From Lachnospiraceae bacterium (GTDB lineage: Bacteria; Bacillota; Clostridia; Lachnospirales; Lachnospiraceae): DNA of 64,000 nucleotides. Under the pieces are notes generated by a model. It had not been told where the DNA came from. It worked only from the letters and a program-made list of their open reading frames with translations, and did not search any database. The stretch spans positions 1 through 64,000 of the forward strand of contig JALEPL010000051.1 of assembly GCA_022766245.1 (NCBI GenBank). The letters are read 5' to 3'. The translations under genes and the position numbers were made by a program. Shown here one piece after another: positions 38,085-47,506 of this stretch. Each line of letters starts with the position of its first letter. Positions within the stretch are counted from its first letter, which is position 1.

Positions 38085-38217
38085 CACCAAGTAAATCACT
38101 GGCTGATTTGCTTGGTGCCACAGTGTAAATTTAACCAATGCATATGCCCCATCGCCGCAGGCGATTTGGAATGGGCATATGCTGTTACTGGAACGACCAT
38201 AGGGAGTGAACAGTAAC
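38085..38217. repeat. Three consecutive hairpins; candidate structured RNA or MITE-like repeat
   Basis: CACCAAG/CTTGGTG with AAATCA/TGATTT; GCATATGCCC/GGGCATATGC with ATCGCC/GGCGAT; GTTACTG/CAGTAAC. Confidence 0.6.
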
Positions 38218-38343
38218 GAAATGGGAGATAGATATTGTGCGTTGGTGTTTGTTTGTGTTATAATGTTCATTAAGTTTGTTCGAATGGTTATTTTTTCGAA
38301 CTTGATTCGACCGTGAGTCAGAAATGGCGCAAAGGAGTAGAGT

Positions 38344-40212
38344 ATGGATTTTGTAATGCGGGAAGGCGATTATTTAAGAATGGGCGTGTTTCAGGCTTCT
38401 GATGGTGTGACATTTACCTTTGAAGGGGAGAAGGAACAGAAGTGCGAGATTCTTTTATATGAGAAAGATACCAGCCAGATAGAGGCGGTGGAGGTGCCGA
38501 GGGAGTATTGCGTGGGCTCTTTGCGCTCTATTGTGTTGAGTGGACTGGATACGTCTCGTTATGATTATAATTACCGGATTGATGGGCAGGTGATGGTGGA
38601 TCCTTATGCCCGTAGAATCGTGGGAAGAGAGCGTTGGTTTGAGGTGGAGCGCTATTCTAAGACTTATCAGGTGCGGGGAGGATTTGCCTGTGGAGATTTT
38701 GACTGGGGAGAGGATGAACCGCCGGAGATTGACAAGAAAGATATGATTATGTATCAGCTTCATGTGCGCAATTTCACCATGGATGCCACTGGTATGGCAG
38801 GCTGCAAGGGCACCTTTGAGGGTGTGGAGCGGAAGCTGCCCTATCTGAAGGAGCTGGGAATCACCACGGTGGTGTTTTTGCCTGTCTATGAATTTGAGGA
38901 GTTGATTCTTCCGGTGGAGGAGGATTTGCCGGATTATATTACATGGAAGGAAGAGCAGCGAACCAAAAAGAAAGCGGAGCTTAAGGTGGAAAAGGTCAAC
39001 TGCTGGGGCTATGTGGAAGGCAACTATTTCGCAGTCAAGACTTCTTATGCCAAGGGAAAGAGTCCGGAACAGTCTTTTAAACATCTGGTAAAAAGCATGC
39101 ATGCGCAGAATATGGAGTGTATCATGCAGATCTATTTCCCGGATACTGTGAATCAAAACCTTATGCTGGATGCCATGCGTTACTGGGTGATGGAGTACCA
39201 TGTGGATGGGTTCCATCTCATGGGGAGTCGGATTCCGGTTCGTGCGATGGCTCAGGATGTGATTCTCAGTCGTACCAAGTTGTTTTATGATCGGTTTGAC
39301 GAGGACCTTCTGGCAAAAAAATGTGCTTATCCCCATTTGTATATTTTGCGGGATGAGTTTATGTATCCCATGCGCCGGCTGCTGAATCACCAAGGTGGCA
39401 ATCTGGTGGATTTTGTGAACCAGATGCGCAAGCAGAAGGCGTATGCAGGCTTTGTCAATTATATGGACAGTATCAATGGATTTTCTCTGGCAGATGTGTT
39501 TTCCTACAATGAGAAACATAACGAACAAAATGGTGAGGATAATGCAGATGGAAACGATTGGAATTACAGTTCCAATTATGGAATGGAAGGCCCTACCCGA
39601 AAGAAGTATATTGAACAGGTTCGTTTAAAGCAGATGCGAAATGCACTTGCGATTCTCTTTTTGGGGCAGTCTGTTCCGATGCTGATGGAGGGGGACGAAT
39701 TTGCAAATTCTCAAAAGGGAAATAACAATGCCTACTGTCAGGATAATAAAATCGGCTGGGTGAACTGGAATAATGAGAAAAAGTATGCTTCGTTGCAGGA
39801 ATTTGTAAAAAAAATGATTGCATTTCGGAGAGAGCATGCTATGATTCATTTGAATCAACCCATGCAGCTTCACGATTACAAGGGGTATGGCTATCCGGAT
39901 TTGTCCTATCACGGAGATAGTGCATGGGTTACAGGCTTTGAACAGAATCGTCAGTCCGTGGGGCTTTTGTACTGTGGCAAGTACGCGGAGGAAGAGGGAC
40001 AGGAGAACGGAGAACTGCTCTATATTGCTTACAACTTTCATACCGGTAAGCAGTTCCTGGCATTGCCCAAGCTGAAAAAGAAGAAAACATGGAAGAAAAT
40101 CATGGATACTCAGCTGGAACAGGGATTTCTGGAACATCCGCAGGAGATGACTGCAGATCGGGCAGAGATTTCCGGCATGACCATACAGATACTGATTGGA
40201 AAGCAGGGATGA
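38344..40212 (+). CDS. GH13 (GlgX/pullulanase-like) protein lacking canonical catalytic motifs
   Basis: FSYNEKHNEQNGEDNADGNDWNYSSNYGMEGPT typical of GlgX; region II VDGFHLMGS and region IV NYMDSINGF. Confidence 0.8.
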   Translation: MDFVMREGDYLRMGVFQASDGVTFTFEGEKEQKCEILLYEKDTSQIEAVEVPREYCVGSLRSIVLSGLDTSRYDYNYRIDGQVMVDPYARRIVGRERWFEVERYSKTYQVRGGFACGDFDWGEDEPPEIDKKDMIMYQLHVRNFTMDATGMAGCKGTFEGVERKLPYLKELGITTVVFLPVYEFEELILPVEEDLPDYITWKEEQRTKKKAELKVEKVNCWGYVEGNYFAVKTSYAKGKSPEQSFKHLVKSMHAQNMECIMQIYFPDTVNQNLMLDAMRYWVMEYHVDGFHLMGSRIPVRAMAQDVILSRTKLFYDRFDEDLLAKKCAYPHLYILRDEFMYPMRRLLNHQGGNLVDFVNQMRKQKAYAGFVNYMDSINGFSLADVFSYNEKHNEQNGEDNADGNDWNYSSNYGMEGPTRKKYIEQVRLKQMRNALAILFLGQSVPMLMEGDEFANSQKGNNNAYCQDNKIGWVNWNNEKKYASLQEFVKKMIAFRREHAMIHLNQPMQLHDYKGYGYPDLSYHGDSAWVTGFEQNRQSVGLLYCGKYAEEEGQENGELLYIAYNFHTGKQFLALPKLKKKKTWKKIMDTQLEQGFLEHPQEMTADRAEISGMTIQILIGKQG

Positions 40213-40213
40213 C

Positions 40214-40738
40214 ATGAAAGCATGGCAGCATTTTAAGACAATCAATCATCACAAATTCCTCGTAATGAAAGAGTGCTTTCGAGTGGGACTGTACTGGCAG
40301 GGGCTGGTGCATGATCTCTCCAAGTATTCGCCATCGGAGTTTTTGGTGGGTTGTAAATATTATCAGGGGTTTCAAAGCCCAAATAATGCAGAACGGCAGG
40401 ATAAGGGTTATTCCTCCGCATGGCTCCATCACAAGGGGCGAAACAAGCATCATATGGAATACTGGATAGACTACGGTCTGGAACCGGACAGGTCTATCAC
40501 CGGTATGCCAATGCCTACCAAGTATGTAGTGGAAATGTTTTTGGACCGTGTGGCGGCCAGCAAAAATTATCAAAAAGAGGCATATACAGATGCCAGTGCA
40601 TTGATTTATTATGAGAATGGTAAGCAGTACCATATTCTCCATGAACAGTCCCGCCAGTTGCTGGAGTTGCTTTTGCATATGCTGGCGGAAAAGGGAGAAG
40701 AGGAAACCTATCGATATATCAAAGAAGAAATACTATGA
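40214..40738 (+). CDS. DUF5662-type protein
   Basis: MKAWQHFKTINHHKFLVMKECFRVGLYWQGLVHDLSKYSPSEF; family name from memory. Confidence 0.65.
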   Translation: MKAWQHFKTINHHKFLVMKECFRVGLYWQGLVHDLSKYSPSEFLVGCKYYQGFQSPNNAERQDKGYSSAWLHHKGRNKHHMEYWIDYGLEPDRSITGMPMPTKYVVEMFLDRVAASKNYQKEAYTDASALIYYENGKQYHILHEQSRQLLELLLHMLAEKGEEETYRYIKEEIL

Positions 40739-40772
40739 AGGTATTGAAAGGTACTGAATAGTTAAGAAATAC

Positions 40773-40799
40773 GTATCTGTGAAGGTACTGAACAGATAC
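40773..40799. repeat. Palindromic repeat GTATCTGTGAAGGTACTGAACAGATAC
   Basis: 8-bp perfect arms; same family. Confidence 0.7.
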
Positions 40800-40828
40800 A
40801 GAAATACTTAGAAAGAAGGATTAACATC

Positions 40829-41833
40829 ATGTTAGACGGAAAAAAGATACTATACAGTGGTATGCAGGCAACGGGAACACTGACTCTGGGAAATTATCTG
40901 GGAGCCTTGAAAAACTGGGTGAATATGCCGGATGAATATGAGTGTCTTTACGGAGTAATGGATCTCCATTCCCTGACCCTTCGTCAGGTCCCGGCAGAGT
41001 TCCGCAAAAATGCCAGATCATTATACGCCCTGTATGTGGCGGCCGGATTAGATCCCGAGAAGAACTGCATCTACTATCAGTCCCATGTTTCTGCGCATGC
41101 GGAGTTGAGCTGGCTGTTGAGCTGCTTTACTTATATGGGAGAACTGCAGCGTATGACCCAGTTTAAGGACAAGGCAGCGAAACATGCGGACAATATCAAT
41201 GCAGGCCTGTTTACCTATCCGGTATTGATGGCGGCAGATATTCTGCTGTACCAGTCTGATGTGGTGCCTGTAGGAGTGGACCAGAAGCAGCATCTGGAGA
41301 TTACCAGAGACATTGCCCAGAGATTTAATGCGATTTATGGGGACGTGTTCACCATTCCGGAGGCGTATATTGGAAAGGCAGGAGCAAAGATTATGAGCCT
41401 GCAGGAGCCGGAGCGAAAGATGTCCAAATCAGATGAGAATGCCAATGCCACCATTTATCTGCTGGATGATAAGGATACCATTATCCGGAAATTCAAACGT
41501 GCAGTCACAGATTCCGGTAGTGAAATCTGCTATCGTGAGGATAAGCCGGGAATCAGTAACCTGATTGATATTTATTCCAGTGTTACCGGATGTGGCCGTG
41601 AGGATGTGGAGCGTGAGTTTGATGGCAAGGGATACGGTGAATTTAAGCTGGCAGTGGGCGAGGCTGTAGCAGCAGAACTGGAGCCTTTGCAGAAGCGTTA
41701 TAAGGAACTGATGGCAGATAAGGAGTATATCGATCGTGTGATTAAGATGAACGATGAGAAGGCGGCTTATTACGCTGGAAAAACCTTAAGAAAGGTACAG
41801 AAGAAGCTTGGACTGACAGAGCGAATTCGTTAG
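40829..41833 (+). CDS. trpS: Tryptophanyl-tRNA synthetase
   Basis: YSGMQATGTLTLGNYLGALKNW; KMSKSDEN. Confidence 0.97.
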   Translation: MLDGKKILYSGMQATGTLTLGNYLGALKNWVNMPDEYECLYGVMDLHSLTLRQVPAEFRKNARSLYALYVAAGLDPEKNCIYYQSHVSAHAELSWLLSCFTYMGELQRMTQFKDKAAKHADNINAGLFTYPVLMAADILLYQSDVVPVGVDQKQHLEITRDIAQRFNAIYGDVFTIPEAYIGKAGAKIMSLQEPERKMSKSDENANATIYLLDDKDTIIRKFKRAVTDSGSEICYREDKPGISNLIDIYSSVTGCGREDVEREFDGKGYGEFKLAVGEAVAAELEPLQKRYKELMADKEYIDRVIKMNDEKAAYYAGKTLRKVQKKLGLTERIR

Positions 41834-41876
41834 GAGCTTTGGTACATTTGTGAATAACTGGTAATATTTCATACAA

Positions 41877-41904
41877 GGGGCAGACAAGTTCTGCTCCTTT
41901 TTTT
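41877..41904 (+). terminator. Intrinsic terminator after trpS
   Basis: GGGGCAGA/TCTGCTCC + T7. Confidence 0.82.
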
Positions 41905-41933
41905 GTCGGTGTCAGGAATATTTGTGGGAAAGG

Positions 41934-41962
41934 CACAGAAAGACCGAAAATGTCATAGAATA
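41934..41962 (+). promoter_or_regulatory. Putative sigma-K promoter of sigK
   Basis: CACA-N16-CATAGAATA. Confidence 0.55.
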
Positions 41963-41990
41963 TAATAAATCGCCCGGGATAGGTGCTGCT

Positions 41991-42620
41991 TTGAAAACCT
42001 TTTTATCTCCACTGACCTTACAGGAAGAAAAGAATTATCTGAAACAGATGAATGAGGGCAGTCTTGAGGCAAAGCATGTGCTGGTGGAGCGGAATATGCG
42101 TCTGGTGGCTCATGTGGCCAGAAAGTATCAGAACGTGGAGGAAGACATGGAAGATCTGATCTCCATCGGATGTATCGGTCTGATCAAGGCAGTGGATACC
42201 TTTCGGGAGGAGAAAGGAAACCGGCTTGCCACCTACGCAGCCCGGTGCATTGATAACGAGCTTTTGATGTACCTGCGCAGTAAGCGGAAAAACGTAAAAG
42301 GCGTATCCCTATACGAACCCATAGGCACAGATAAGGAAGGAAATCAGATTCAACTGATGGATATTGTGGAGAATGCGGAGCCGGATGTTGTGGAGATGAT
42401 GGAACGGGATAAGAATATCCGGAAGCTGTATGCTCTGATGCCTCGGGTACTGACGAAACGGGAGAGTGAGATTCTTTATCTGAGATATGGTCTGGTTACA
42501 GACCGTCCGATTACGCAGCGGGAAATTGCGGCTCATTTTCACATTTCCAGATCCTATGTGAGTCGAATTGAGAAAAAAGCGATCGAAAAACTGCGATGTT
42601 ACTTTGAAAATGAATTGTAA
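41991..42620 (+). CDS. sigK: Sporulation sigma factor SigK, uninterrupted, probable TTG start
   Basis: PLTLQEEKNYLKQMNEGSLEAKHVLVERNMRLVAHVARKYQNVEEDMEDLISIGCIGLIKAVDTF; GGGATAGG upstream of TTG 41991. Confidence 0.88.
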   Translation: MKTFLSPLTLQEEKNYLKQMNEGSLEAKHVLVERNMRLVAHVARKYQNVEEDMEDLISIGCIGLIKAVDTFREEKGNRLATYAARCIDNELLMYLRSKRKNVKGVSLYEPIGTDKEGNQIQLMDIVENAEPDVVEMMERDKNIRKLYALMPRVLTKRESEILYLRYGLVTDRPITQREIAAHFHISRSYVSRIEKKAIEKLRCYFENEL

Positions 42621-42714
42621 AAATGAGAGAAAGTATGCTATAATAGCTTCGTCTTTTTTATCTTTGCAGAAGCTTCTCTGCATTTTCCCATGGAGCACGA
42701 AAGGAAGTGCTTAA

Positions 42715-44253
42715 ATGTATCGAGTGGTAAAAACTGCCATTGTATGTGGAATAGAAAGTGTTCCGGTGCGAGTGGAGGCAGATGTGTCGGATGGAATGCC
42801 TTTGTTTGAGATGGTGGGATTTTTGTCCGGAGAGGTGCGGGAGGCCAGAGAACGGGTGCGCACGGCTTTGCGGAATTTGGGATATGCTCTGCCGGCCAAA
42901 CGGATTACAGTAAACCTGTCACCGGCCAATGTACGTAAATCCGGTTCCTCCTTTGACCTGCCCATTGCGGTAGCAGTGTTGTCAGCCATGGGGATTCTTC
43001 CTGATGAGAAACTGGATGGTATGATGATCGTGGGGGAGGTGAGCCTGGGAGGAGAAATTTTGCCCATACGTGGTGTGTTGCCGATTGCAGTCATGGCGAA
43101 GGAGCAGGACCTGAAATGGTGCATGGTGCCCAAAGAAAATGCCCGTGAGGCGTCACTGGTGGAGGGACTTCAGGTGATTCCGGTCAGCAGTCTGAAGGAT
43201 GTGGTGCATATTCTGAATGGAGGGGAAATACCAACTGTGGAGTCTGCCGGTGAACAGCCAGAAGAACCTGATGAGACGAATCAGCCGGATTTTGAAGATA
43301 TACGGGGACAACACTTTGTAAAGAGAGCTTGTGAAGTGGCAGTTAGTGGGATGCACAACCTGCTGATGGTGGGCCCGCCCGGAGCAGGAAAAACCATGGT
43401 GGCAAAGCGGATTCCTTCGATTCTTCCCTGTATGAGTCCGGAGGAGCAGCTGGAACTGTCTAAAATCTACAGTGTTTGTGGCTTACTTCGGGAGGGGGGA
43501 GAGCTGATGAAGGAAAGACCTTTCCGCAGCCCCCACCACACCATTACACCACAGGGATTGTCAGGGGGTGGCAGAGTCCCAAGACCCGGGGAAATTAGTC
43601 TGGCACACAAGGGCATCCTGTTTTTGGACGAGCTGACAGAGTTTCGCCGGGAGACGCTGGAGATTCTTCGCCAGCCCTTGGAGGAGCATCAGGTTCGGCT
43701 GGTCCGCCTGCAGGGCAGCTTTGCGTTCCCCGCAGACTTTATGATGGTCTGCGCCATGAACCCTTGTAATTGTGGGTTTTATCCGGATCGCAGCCGATGC
43801 AGCTGCTCTCGGTCTATGCTGGAGCATCATGTGAAGAAAATCAGTCGTCCCTTGCTGGACCGTATAGATATCTGTGTGGAGGCAAAGCAATTGGAATACA
43901 AGGATCTCACCGATACCGGGAAGAAGGAAGAGAGTTCGGCCCGTATCCGGGAACGGGTGGTTCGTGCGCAGGAAAGACAGTACAAGAGGTTTCAGGGGAC
44001 AGGAATCCGGTTTAATAGCAGAATTCCATCGGCAGAAATCGACCGTTATTGTAGTCTGAAGCTCGAACAGAAAAATTATATGGAAAAAATGTATGAGAAG
44101 TTGGGATTAACTGCACGGAGTTATCATAAGATTTTAAAGGTGGCAAGGACAATTGCAGATTTGGATGACCGGGAGCAAATATCCATGAAGCATCTGAATG
44201 AGGCTGTATGTTATCGGGGAATCGATCAGGGGTTTTGGGAGGGCAGTCTATGA
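42715..44253 (+). CDS. YifB/ComM family Mg-chelatase-like AAA ATPase
   Basis: MVGPPGAGKTMVAKRIPSILP; LSPANVRKSGSSFDLPIA. Confidence 0.95.
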   Translation: MYRVVKTAIVCGIESVPVRVEADVSDGMPLFEMVGFLSGEVREARERVRTALRNLGYALPAKRITVNLSPANVRKSGSSFDLPIAVAVLSAMGILPDEKLDGMMIVGEVSLGGEILPIRGVLPIAVMAKEQDLKWCMVPKENAREASLVEGLQVIPVSSLKDVVHILNGGEIPTVESAGEQPEEPDETNQPDFEDIRGQHFVKRACEVAVSGMHNLLMVGPPGAGKTMVAKRIPSILPCMSPEEQLELSKIYSVCGLLREGGELMKERPFRSPHHTITPQGLSGGGRVPRPGEISLAHKGILFLDELTEFRRETLEILRQPLEEHQVRLVRLQGSFAFPADFMMVCAMNPCNCGFYPDRSRCSCSRSMLEHHVKKISRPLLDRIDICVEAKQLEYKDLTDTGKKEESSARIRERVVRAQERQYKRFQGTGIRFNSRIPSAEIDRYCSLKLEQKNYMEKMYEKLGLTARSYHKILKVARTIADLDDREQISMKHLNEAVCYRGIDQGFWEGSL

Positions 44254-45335
44254 AGTATGCGTATTGGCTGGCGGCAAACTGTTATTTGGATCCGGTAAAA
44301 ATGCATCAGCTGGTTCAGATGGCCGGTTCGGCCCGGGCATTGTATGATATGCCAAAATCTTTTTATGACCAGATACCAAACTGGAGTCCACAGGATACGG
44401 GGGCATTACTGGAAAGCCGCAAAACATGGGATTTGGAAGGAAAATGGGAAAAATTACATCAGTGTGGAATACATATGATTACCATTGATCAGAAATCCTA
44501 TCCGAAAAAGCTTCGGGAGATTGCGGTACCGCCTTATGCACTATTCTATTATGGAATGCTGCCGGAGGAAAACAGGCTCACCATAGCTGTGGTTGGAGCT
44601 AGAAAATGCTCCGAGTACGGGAGGAGAGTTGCCATGGAGCTGGGCGGTGCAGCTGCTCGGGCAGGTGTTCAGGTGATTAGTGGAATGGCTCTGGGAATTG
44701 ATGGGGCAGCTCACAGCGGAGCGATGGCAGAACAGGGAATCACATATGGAGTGCTTGGCTGTGGGGTGGACATCTGTTATCCCAGACAAAACTACACGAT
44801 GTATGAATATATGAAGCAAAATGGAGGGATATTGTCTGAATATGCACCGGGAACCAGTCCGTTGCCATTGTTTTTTCCCAGGCGTAACCGTATCATCAGT
44901 GCGCTCTGTGATGTGGTGGTTGTGGTGGAGGCCAGGGAAAAAAGTGGTTCATTGATTACGGCGGATTTTGCACTGGAGCAGGGAAAAGACATTTATGCCC
45001 TGCCGGGAAGGATTACAGATCCTTTGAATGTAGGGTGCAACCGGTTGATTGCCCAGGGAGCAGGGATTATCTGCTCGGTGGGGGATTTTTTCCGGGAGAT
45101 TGGAGTACATCAGGGTATGGGAGTGAAAAAAGGAGTATCCGTAAAAGTGCCACTTGAAAAAGATGCCGCAAGGGTGTATAGTGTTTTGGATTTGCAACCC
45201 AGGAATATAGAATACCTGATAGAAAAAACAGGTTTTGAGGTTGACAGATTATGCGACATTCTGATAGGGTTAGAGAATGTGAGCATGATAAAAGAGGTTT
45301 TTAAGAATCATTACATAAAATTATCCGATTTATAA
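44250..45335 (+). CDS. dprA: DNA processing protein DprA
   Basis: AVVGARKCSEYGRR; SGMALGIDGAAHSGA; ATGA overlap with comM. Confidence 0.95.
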   Translation: MKYAYWLAANCYLDPVKMHQLVQMAGSARALYDMPKSFYDQIPNWSPQDTGALLESRKTWDLEGKWEKLHQCGIHMITIDQKSYPKKLREIAVPPYALFYYGMLPEENRLTIAVVGARKCSEYGRRVAMELGGAAARAGVQVISGMALGIDGAAHSGAMAEQGITYGVLGCGVDICYPRQNYTMYEYMKQNGGILSEYAPGTSPLPLFFPRRNRIISALCDVVVVVEAREKSGSLITADFALEQGKDIYALPGRITDPLNVGCNRLIAQGAGIICSVGDFFREIGVHQGMGVKKGVSVKVPLEKDAARVYSVLDLQPRNIEYLIEKTGFEVDRLCDILIGLENVSMIKEVFKNHYIKLSDL

Positions 45336-45355
45336 ATTGGACAAAGGAGTAGCAT

Positions 45356-47449
45356 ATGGCGAAGTATCTTGTGATTGTGGAGTCACCGGCAAAGGTAAAG
45401 ACCATTAAAAAATTTTTGGGAAAAAATTATGAGGTTGTGGCCTCCAATGGTCATGTGCGGGATATGCCCAAAAGTCAGCTGGGCTTTGATGTAGAGCACG
45501 ACTATGAACCAAAATATATCACCATACGGGGAAAAGGAGAGATTCTGGCTAAGCTTCGGAAGGAAGTAAAGAAAGCAGATAAGATTTATCTGGCAACTGA
45601 CCCGGACCGTGAGGGAGAGGCCATTTCCTGGCATCTTTCTCAGGCATTGAACTTGACCGATAAAAAGGTTTACCGGATCAGTTTCAATGAGATTACCCAG
45701 CATGCAGTGAAGGAATCCTTGAAGCAGGCCAGGGATATTGATATGGATCTGGTGGATGCCCAGCAGGCCAGACGTATGCTGGATCGTATGGTGGGTTACC
45801 GCATCAGCCCACTGTTGTGGAAGAAAGTGAAGCGGGGACTCAGTGCCGGTCGTGTCCAGTCAGTGGCACTTCGCATTATCTGTGACCGAGAGGATGAAAT
45901 CAATGCCTTTATACCGGAGGAATACTGGAGTCTGGATGCCAAGCTTGCTATTCCAGGAGAAAAGAAGGCTCTGACTGCAAAGTTTTACGGCATCGGAAAG
46001 GAAAAGACAGTCATCCACAGCAGACAGGAAATGGAAGAGCTTTCCGAAGCTATCAGAAAAGAAAAATTTGTGGTATCTGAGGTCAAAAGGAGCGAGCGCA
46101 CCAAAAAGGCACCATTGCCTTTCACCACCAGCACTTTACAGCAGGAAGCATCCAAACTGCTGAATTTTTCCACACAAAAGACCATGCGTCTGGCACAGCA
46201 GCTTTACGAGGGGATTGACCTTAAGGATACCGGTACCGTGGGTCTTATTACCTATCTGAGAACGGACTCTGTGCGTATTTCCGAGGAGGCGGATCAGGCG
46301 GCCAGAAGCTATATCGCAGAGGCTTATGGAGATTCTTATGTGGCCGGACAGGTATCAGAAAAGAAGGAAGGCGCAAAGATTCAGGATGCTCACGAGGCAA
46401 TCCGTCCTTCTGACGTTACCAGAACGCCGGCAAAGGTGAAAGAATCATTAAGCAGAGACCAGTTCCGTCTCTATCAGCTGATTTGGAATCGTTTTGTGGC
46501 CAGCCGTATGAACGGGGCAAAATATGAGACGACCTCGGTGAAGATTTCAGCGGGGGAGTATGGCTTCAGCGTTTCTGCTTCCAAGCTTTTATTTGATGGG
46601 TTCCTGTCTGTGTATCATACAGACGAGGAGGAGAAGGGGCAGCAGAACGTGTTGCTTACCTCTATCGACACGGATACGCAGCTTACTTTGGAGGATTTTG
46701 AACAGAAACAGCATTTTACTCAGCCGCCGGCACACTTTACCGAAGCTTCGCTGGTTAAGATTCTTGAGGAACTGGGAATCGGAAGACCCAGTACCTATGC
46801 GCCGACCATCACCACGATTTTAGCCAGAAGATATATTGTGAAAGAAAACAAGAACCTGTATGTTACAGAGCTGGGGGAGGCGGTAAATTCCATCATGAAG
46901 CAGTCGTTTCCCTCCATTGTGGATGAACATTTCACAGCCAATATGGAATCCTTGTTGGATGGTGTGGCAGAGGGAAAGGTTCAGTGGAAGCAGGTGGTAA
47001 GCAACTTCTATCCGGATTTAAATGCTGCGGTGGAAAAGGCAGAGGAGGAGTTGGAGAAGGTTCAGATTGCAGACGAGGTGACAGATGTAATCTGCGAATC
47101 CTGTGGACGGAACATGGTGATCAAATATGGTCCCCACGGAAAGTTTCTGGCCTGCCCAGGATTCCCGGAATGCCGGAATACGAAGCCTTATTATGAAAAA
47201 ATCGGTGTATCCTGTCCGAAGTGTGGCAAGGAGGTCGTGTTAAAAAAGACCCAGAAGGGGCGGCGCTATTATGGTTGTGAGGCAAATCCGGAGTGTGATT
47301 TCATGTCATGGCCCAAGCCGGTGGAGAAAAAATGTCCTTCCTGCGGTGGCTATATGGTGGAAAAGGGAAGTAAGCTCTGCTGCGCCAATGAACAGTGCGG
47401 CTACGTGGAAGAAAAACGACAGGCGGAAGCAAAAGGAGAGAATTGGTAA
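45356..47449 (+). CDS. topA: DNA topoisomerase I
   Basis: MAKYLVIVESPAKVKTIKKFLGKNYEV; C-terminal zinc ribbons. Confidence 0.98.
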   Translation: MAKYLVIVESPAKVKTIKKFLGKNYEVVASNGHVRDMPKSQLGFDVEHDYEPKYITIRGKGEILAKLRKEVKKADKIYLATDPDREGEAISWHLSQALNLTDKKVYRISFNEITQHAVKESLKQARDIDMDLVDAQQARRMLDRMVGYRISPLLWKKVKRGLSAGRVQSVALRIICDREDEINAFIPEEYWSLDAKLAIPGEKKALTAKFYGIGKEKTVIHSRQEMEELSEAIRKEKFVVSEVKRSERTKKAPLPFTTSTLQQEASKLLNFSTQKTMRLAQQLYEGIDLKDTGTVGLITYLRTDSVRISEEADQAARSYIAEAYGDSYVAGQVSEKKEGAKIQDAHEAIRPSDVTRTPAKVKESLSRDQFRLYQLIWNRFVASRMNGAKYETTSVKISAGEYGFSVSASKLLFDGFLSVYHTDEEEKGQQNVLLTSIDTDTQLTLEDFEQKQHFTQPPAHFTEASLVKILEELGIGRPSTYAPTITTILARRYIVKENKNLYVTELGEAVNSIMKQSFPSIVDEHFTANMESLLDGVAEGKVQWKQVVSNFYPDLNAAVEKAEEELEKVQIADEVTDVICESCGRNMVIKYGPHGKFLACPGFPECRNTKPYYEKIGVSCPKCGKEVVLKKTQKGRRYYGCEANPECDFMSWPKPVEKKCPSCGGYMVEKGSKLCCANEQCGYVEEKRQAEAKGENW

Positions 47450-47497
47450 CTATCCAGTAGGCATACGCACGTAACTGTGAAGGTGCTGAACAGTTAC
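47446..47497. repeat. Internally deleted copy of the composite palindromic element
   Basis: GTAACTATCCAGTAGGCATACGCA + GTAACTGTGAAGGTGCTGAACAGTTAC = reverse-complement ends of 55910-56041 without the middle. Confidence 0.75.
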
Positions 47498-47506
47498 CTG
47501 AATTGC

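Noticed and set aside
38082-38270. 62-aa minus ORF over the three-hairpin region
   Set aside because: Lies on nested inverted repeats; likely spurious translation of structured DNA.
38455-39528. 357-aa antisense ORF opposite the GH13-like gene
   Set aside because: Opposite a gene with clear GlgX-like homology; no start signal or motif.
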